A stretch of DNA of 64,000 nt. Source: Novosphingobium olei (GTDB lineage: Bacteria; Pseudomonadota; Alphaproteobacteria; Sphingomonadales; Sphingomonadaceae). The stretch is from positions 742,566-806,565 of the forward strand of contig NZ_JABBGM010000002.1 of NCBI RefSeq assembly GCF_012927405.1. Direction: 5' to 3'. The notes under the pieces are model-generated. The model had not been told where the DNA came from. It made no database searches and was given only the letters and a program-made list of their open reading frames with translations. Shown here piece after piece: positions 59,599 to 64,000 of this stretch (position 1 is its first letter; the number at the start of each line of letters is the position of its first letter). The position numbers were made by a program, and so were the translations under genes.

Positions 59599-62067
59599 AT
59601 GCGCACCGTGCTACTGGCATCGACCGCTCTTATCATGTCATCCGTGTCGGCTCATGCCGCACAGGCGCAGGCCCAGGGCCAGCCTGCTGCCGGTCCTGAA
59701 GCATCTGCCACGGCCGACAGCGGCATCGGCGAAATCATCGTCACCGCGCAGCGTCGCGAGGAATCGCTGCAGAAGGCTGGCCTAGCTATCGACGCGGTGA
59801 AGGGCAGCGATCTGCTCGAACGCGGCATTGCCAATGCCGGCGAAATGACCAAGGCGGTGCCATCGCTTTCGATCCCGCTGCCGGGAGGCAACGTCGCTTC
59901 GATCTTCATCCGCGGTGTCGGCAACATCACCACCAGCAGCTACAACGATCCTGCCGTGACGCCCAGCTACGATGGTGTCGTGCTGGGTCGCGGCGGCGGC
60001 CTTCTTGGCGCGGCCTTTTACGATCTGTCGCGCGTCGAAGTGCTCAAGGGGCCGCAGGGCATCTTGTACGGACGCAACGCCACGGGCGGTGCGGTGAACA
60101 TCATTCCGGCGCGCCCCGAAATCGGCAAGAATTCGATGGGCTTCAATGTCGCGTTCGGCAACTACGACGCGGTTGACGCCGATGCGCACGTGAACCTTGG
60201 CGTCAGCGAAAACAGCGCCCTGCGTCTTGGCGCCGCCTATTCGACCCGTGACGGCTACAACCGCGATGGTACCGACGACGTCAAGCGCGGTTCGCTTCGT
60301 GCGCAGTTCCTGGTCGAGCCCTCGAGCGATCTTTCGATCCGCGTTGGCGCCGATTACACCCATCTGGGCGGACGGGGCGCCGGCGGCACCTACATCGGCG
60401 GCTTCATCCCCGGGGCATCGGGCTACACATTCGTGCCTTCGGGCCTGGATGCAAGCGAGGGCTTCAACACCCCGAATGCGAATGCCTTTCGCCAGCAGAA
60501 CCTCGGCGCTCCGGCGTTTGGCTTCCTTTCGGCGATGAACCGCGATCAGAGCCAGGACAGCACGTACTGGGGCGTGAACGCGGAATTCAACTGGAAGACG
60601 TCGCTGGGCAAGGTGACCGTGATCCCGGCTTATCGCGAGAGCGTAGACCACAGCTTCTTCTACGGTCCTGCGTTCAACATCGCCAACACCAATGAAAAGG
60701 CCAAGCAAGCCAGCCTCGAGGCGCGTCTCGCCGGCAGCGCTGGCATGTTCGACTACGTGCTAGGCGCGTTCTACTACAACGAGAAGATCAACGCGCTCAA
60801 CCAATACAACCAGGAATTCGTCCTTCCGCTGCAGGCATACAAGCAGAAGACTGAAAGCTATGCCGCGTTCGGCCAGCTGACGGCCCACGTGACCGACAGC
60901 TTCCGACTGATCGGTGGTGCGCGATATACGCACGACAAGAAGTCGATCGATGGCCTGATCAACAACTTCATCACCTTCTGCGGCGGTCTGCCCCCCGCTT
61001 TGCTGACCCCGCCGGCATCGTTCGGCGCGGGGTGCGCGGTGCCGGGCAACATGCCCCATTTCCCGAACTTCCTGACCACGGGCGATACCATCAATTGGCT
61101 GGTCTCCAACGGCTGGATTGCCGCGAACAGCACAGACCAGCCCGGCTATCAGGTGTTCCCGCTGAACAACGGCGTGGGTGCAATCCTCAAGACCTATAAC
61201 CCGGTGGTGGATACCCAAGGCTATTCGCGCGTGACGTGGAAGGCTTCGGCCGAATACGATGTGACACCGGACAACCTGCTCTATGCCACGGTGGAAACCG
61301 GCTACCGCGCGGGCGGCCTGCAGATGACCGAGAGCAAGACCACCTACAAGCCCGAATTCATCACCGCCTACACCATCGGCTCGAAGAACCGCTTCTTCAA
61401 CAACCGGGTGCAGCTGAACCTTGAAGGCTTCATCTGGAAGTATCGCGACCAGCAGATCACCTACTTCACGGTGGACACGTCGGGCACGTTGATCAGTTCG
61501 AACGAAAACGCGGGCAAGGCGACGATCAAGGGCTTCGACGTCGACCTGGTGGTCAAGCCGATGGCGACGACGACGCTGAGCGCCAAGGTCCAGTACCTCG
61601 ACAGCAAGTACGACGACCTGCACCTGTTCACCGCTGCTCCGCGTGACAACTTCGGCTGTCCGTTCACCCTCACGGGTGCGGTTGCCGGCGGTGCGCCGGT
61701 GAAGGACTTCAACTGCTCGGGCAATCCGTTGCTGTTTAGCCCGAAGTGGACGGTCAATCTTGGCGCCGAACAGGTCGTTCCGTTAAGCGATGCGCTCGAA
61801 CTGGTCGCCAACGTGGATACGGCCTGGCGCGACAGCCAGTGGGGGGCGTTCGAATACCTCGATTTCGAACGGATCCCTGCATACTGGACGACCGATGCCT
61901 CGCTGACCCTGCGCAAGCCGGGTGGAGCATGGTCGCTCACCGGCTACGTGCGCAACATCGAGAACAAGCGTCGCAATCTCGCGCCGCAGGCGTCGCCGCT
62001 TGGCGTTGCGGTGGGGCACTTCTCGGCGCCGCGAACCTACGGTCTGCGCCTGTCGGGCAACTTCTGA
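59599..62067 (+). CDS. TonB-dependent outer-membrane receptor
   Basis: An 822-residue receptor. The signal peptide is MRTVLLASTALIMSSVSAHA, the TonB box EIIVTAQRREESLQ, and the plug contains IFIRGVGNITTSSYNDP and GPQGILYGRNATGG. The barrel ends in LRLSGNF. GGGGAGGA before 59599 sets the start. Its long upstream region with several palindromes suggests tight control. A LysR gene follows and a flavin monooxygenase lies beyond, so it may import an aromatic or terpenoid compound (inference). Confidence 0.94.
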   Translation: MRTVLLASTALIMSSVSAHAAQAQAQGQPAAGPEASATADSGIGEIIVTAQRREESLQKAGLAIDAVKGSDLLERGIANAGEMTKAVPSLSIPLPGGNVASIFIRGVGNITTSSYNDPAVTPSYDGVVLGRGGGLLGAAFYDLSRVEVLKGPQGILYGRNATGGAVNIIPARPEIGKNSMGFNVAFGNYDAVDADAHVNLGVSENSALRLGAAYSTRDGYNRDGTDDVKRGSLRAQFLVEPSSDLSIRVGADYTHLGGRGAGGTYIGGFIPGASGYTFVPSGLDASEGFNTPNANAFRQQNLGAPAFGFLSAMNRDQSQDSTYWGVNAEFNWKTSLGKVTVIPAYRESVDHSFFYGPAFNIANTNEKAKQASLEARLAGSAGMFDYVLGAFYYNEKINALNQYNQEFVLPLQAYKQKTESYAAFGQLTAHVTDSFRLIGGARYTHDKKSIDGLINNFITFCGGLPPALLTPPASFGAGCAVPGNMPHFPNFLTTGDTINWLVSNGWIAANSTDQPGYQVFPLNNGVGAILKTYNPVVDTQGYSRVTWKASAEYDVTPDNLLYATVETGYRAGGLQMTESKTTYKPEFITAYTIGSKNRFFNNRVQLNLEGFIWKYRDQQITYFTVDTSGTLISSNENAGKATIKGFDVDLVVKPMATTTLSAKVQYLDSKYDDLHLFTAAPRDNFGCPFTLTGAVAGGAPVKDFNCSGNPLLFSPKWTVNLGAEQVVPLSDALELVANVDTAWRDSQWGAFEYLDFERIPAYWTTDASLTLRKPGGAWSLTGYVRNIENKRRNLAPQASPLGVAVGHFSAPRTYGLRLSGNF

Positions 62068-62142
62068 GGTTCCGGCCGGAAGAACAAGGGGGGCCACTGG
62101 AAAGACGGCTTCGACGGGCTCTGGCTCGATCGCGGTCCGTTC

Positions 62143-62161
62143 GAAAGTGGCCACCACTTTC
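62143..62161. promoter_or_regulatory. Inverted repeat GAAAGTGG-CCA-CCACTTTC
   Basis: Perfect 8-bp arms with a 3-base loop in the 236-bp gap between the TonB receptor and the LysR gene. It may be a weak terminator (no T-run) or an operator. Confidence 0.4.
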
Positions 62162-62303
62162 TGTAAGCCGGCTCGGCGACCGCCGCGTTCCTCACCGATC
62201 TGGCAGCGGCGACGGTCAACCGCGCACATTTTGGGCATGACGCGCTCCCTGCTACTACACCTCCAACGCGCCCGTGAGAGATTGAGGCGCTGCGGAGATG
62301 GCA

Positions 62304-63302
62304 ATGCGTTTCGGAAGGCTTGACCTTAACCTTCTCGTCGCTCTCGACGCGCTTCTGGCCGAGCGCAGTGTCAGCCTTGCGGCAGAGCGGCTCTGCCTCT
62401 CGCAATCAGCCACATCCAGCGCGCTTGGGCGATTGCGCGAATATTTCGGCGACGAACTGCTGGTCGTGAAGGGCCGCAGCATGATCCTGACAGCGCGTGC
62501 CGAACAGCTGATCGATCCGGTGCGGGCCGTGCTCGAGCAGATCCGTACGACGGTGTCGGTCGCACCCCCGTTCGATCCGGCGACGGCGGATCGGGCGATC
62601 CGGATCATGGCGTCCGACTATTCGACCGAAGTGCTGCTGGCCGGCGTCCTGGCGGAACTCGAGCGCGTTGCACCGGGCATTCGCTTCGAAATCCAGCCGA
62701 TGAACGATGCTCCGGGCGAAGCGATCGATCGCGGCTACATCGATCTTTTGCTGACGCTGGACTACGCGATTTCTCCTGACCACCCCAGCCGCGTGCTGTT
62801 CGAGGACGATTTCGTGGTGGTGGGCGATCGCGGCAATCCTGCGCTGGCAGGTGAAATGACGCGGGATGTCTATTTCAGCCTCGGCCATGTGACCCCACGG
62901 TTCGGCAAGTCGCGGGTCCCGGCCTTCGAGGACTGGTTCGTTCGCAGACAGAAGCTGCAGCGGCGCGTGGAAGTCGTCGCGCCGACCTTCATGTCGTTGC
63001 CAGGGCTGATCGTCGGCACCACGCGGGTTGCCACGATGCACCGGCGAATGGCCGAGATCGTCGTCCGGTCGCATCCCGTCGTCACGCGCGAGATTCCGTT
63101 CGACATTCCCTCCATTCGCGAATGCATCCAGTGGAACATTACGAACAATAACGACCGCTGCTTGCAGTGGATCGTCGAAAGGTTCGTGGCTGCAGGAGGC
63201 TCAGACCGTGGTGCAACAAACAACGTGGTGTCTATTGCAGGGCACCTTTCGATGGATCGGGCGGAGATCGATGCGAACTTCCGGAAGGATCACGGCCAGT
63301 AA
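62304..63302 (+). CDS. LysR-family transcriptional regulator (NodD-like)
   Basis: A 332-residue LysR protein. The N-terminal winged HTH reads LDLNLLVALDALLAERSVSL, AAERLCLSQSATSSALGRLR and FGDELLV, and the substrate-binding domain follows (IRIMASDYSTEVLLAGVLAE). The pattern DLNLL-ALDALL is typical of the NodD/NahR branch that senses aromatic or phenolic inducers. The start at 62304 is preferred over 62298: GCGGAG is correctly spaced for it only. It probably controls the TonB receptor and/or the following monooxygenase. Confidence 0.92.
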   Translation: MRFGRLDLNLLVALDALLAERSVSLAAERLCLSQSATSSALGRLREYFGDELLVVKGRSMILTARAEQLIDPVRAVLEQIRTTVSVAPPFDPATADRAIRIMASDYSTEVLLAGVLAELERVAPGIRFEIQPMNDAPGEAIDRGYIDLLLTLDYAISPDHPSRVLFEDDFVVVGDRGNPALAGEMTRDVYFSLGHVTPRFGKSRVPAFEDWFVRRQKLQRRVEVVAPTFMSLPGLIVGTTRVATMHRRMAEIVVRSHPVVTREIPFDIPSIRECIQWNITNNNDRCLQWIVERFVAAGGSDRGATNNVVSIAGHLSMDRAEIDANFRKDHGQ

Positions 63303-63448
63303 CGGGGGGGGAGGGCGACGTGATGGTGCGCCGCCGCTCGAAGCAATGATCGAAAGCTAGTGAGAGGTCATTCCTGAGCGGGGGAGGAGAGCGGGCCAGC
63401 CAGTTGGACTGTCCCGCTGAAGCCCCGTTCAGCGGTCATCCCACAGGT

Positions 63449-64000
63449 TCAGATCGGGCGCGCCAGGATGACGATGCTTTCGCCCATGATCTGCGCGACG
63501 CGCGCATCGTTACCGCCGGCCTGTTCAAGATCGCCGATCTTGACGCTGTTTTCGACGACGACCTTGCTCCGCTGCCAGCGACGTTCGCCGAATGCGGCGA
63601 GGGCGGACTCCACATCTTCGGCATCGGCAAGCATCTCGCCGATAAGCAGGCCGTCTTCGACCGAAAGGCCGGCCCCGGAGGCGAGGTGCGGCGTGGTTGC
63701 GTGAACCGCATCGCCGATAAGGCCGATGCGGCCTGCGTGCCACGGCAGGGGCACAAGCAAGGCTTCAAGCGGACGATAGTTGATGGCCGAATCTTCGCTC
63801 AGCCCGTCGTGCACCGTCCTGATCGTGCCGGCGAGCGGAGCAAGCAATTCGCGCATCCGGGGCAGCAGCTCGTCATCGGGAATATGGGGATTGCCGGGCA
63901 TTTTCACGTTCGCGAACAGATACATCTGGTCAGGTGAGCAGGGATTCACGCCGACCTTGTAGTCCGAGCCGAAATAGATTTCCGGGCTGGTGACCGCCTC
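63449..64000 (-). CDS. FAD-dependent aromatic-type monooxygenase, C-terminal part (5' end outside window)
   Basis: The last 183 codons of a class A flavin monooxygenase. GRIGLIGDAVHATTPHLASG and AGLSVEDGLLIGEML form the second FAD-contact motif (GD-x-x-H-x-x-x-P) of the p-hydroxybenzoate and salicylate hydroxylase family. The protein reads on past the window edge (AVTSPEIYFGSDYKVG). Such enzymes hydroxylate aromatic rings or similar electron-rich substrates with NAD(P)H. It converges on the LysR gene across 146 bp without other features. Confidence 0.9.
   Translation of the reverse strand, partial: EAVTSPEIYFGSDYKVGVNPCSPDQMYLFANVKMPGNPHIPDDELLPRMRELLAPLAGTIRTVHDGLSEDSAINYRPLEALLVPLPWHAGRIGLIGDAVHATTPHLASGAGLSVEDGLLIGEMLADAEDVESALAAFGERRWQRSKVVVENSVKIGDLEQAGGNDARVAQIMGESIVILARPI

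Overview
The window looks like chromosome from a GC-rich alphaproteobacterium of the Sphingomonadales, most likely Novosphingobium or a close relative. The pointers are two large TonB-dependent receptors whose TonB boxes read EIIVTAQRRE, a TorF-type outer-membrane protein, many acyl-CoA ligases, dehydrogenases and CoA-transferases, a LOV-HTH protein of the Erythrobacter EL222 type, and a dense layout in which genes often overlap as ATGA. This is inference from protein character, not from a search.

Layout. 1-3.4 kb: the end of an acyl-CoA dehydrogenase, a secreted alkylsulfatase and a thiolase. 3.4-6.6 kb: a probable light-response module, with folE, a renalase-like flavoprotein and a DUF3429 membrane protein divergent from a LOV-HTH blue-light regulator. 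6.6-9.4 kb: a feruloyl-CoA-synthetase-like ligase divergent from a crotonase. 9.4-13.6 kb: a tripartite EmrAB/NodT drug-efflux operon with a duplicated operator-like site. 13.8-27.4 kb: a large chemosensory system (soluble double-tip receptor, triple CheW, CheB, HEAT-repeat protein, CheR, CheY, CheA, STAS-like protein, CheY, receptor-like FQDxxxQ protein). A second CheY/FQDxxxQ pair is separated from the main operon by a divergent MerR-cobalamin regulator carrying the CarH photoreceptor signature.

27.6-46 kb: a catabolic region. A VOC, SnoaL-like, SDR and GST operon is divergent from two tandem phytanoyl-CoA-dioxygenase-like enzymes. It is followed by an acyl-CoA ligase, an MpaB-family protein, two TetR regulators, two convergent acyl-CoA dehydrogenases, a TonB receptor, a Baeyer-Villiger monooxygenase, maleylacetoacetate isomerase and a linalool-dehydratase/isomerase-like membrane protein. 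The centre of this region carries repeated TTATCA-N4-TGATAA and CCTATCAC-R-TGATA palindromes that tie several promoters together. The substrate is not identifiable from sequence; a terpenoid, steroid-like or alicyclic compound is a reasonable guess.

46-55 kb: a Kef-type antiporter, small conserved proteins, a hotdog thioesterase, a TorF protein, a SulP transporter/beta-carbonic anhydrase operon and an OmpR/EnvZ-type two-component pair. 55-64 kb: a CoA-transferase, a P450 with a rubredoxin gene just downstream, a TetR regulator, a LysE exporter broken by a 7-bp tandem repeat, a second TonB receptor, a LysR regulator and the end of a flavin monooxygenase.

The most interesting signals are the CarH-like gene with mirrored TTGGACA repeats inside the chemotaxis locus, the CheZ-like motifs in the paired receptor-like proteins, the shared palindromes of the 34-38 kb regulon, and the LysE slippage repeat. 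No tRNA, rRNA, CRISPR array or insertion sequence was seen.
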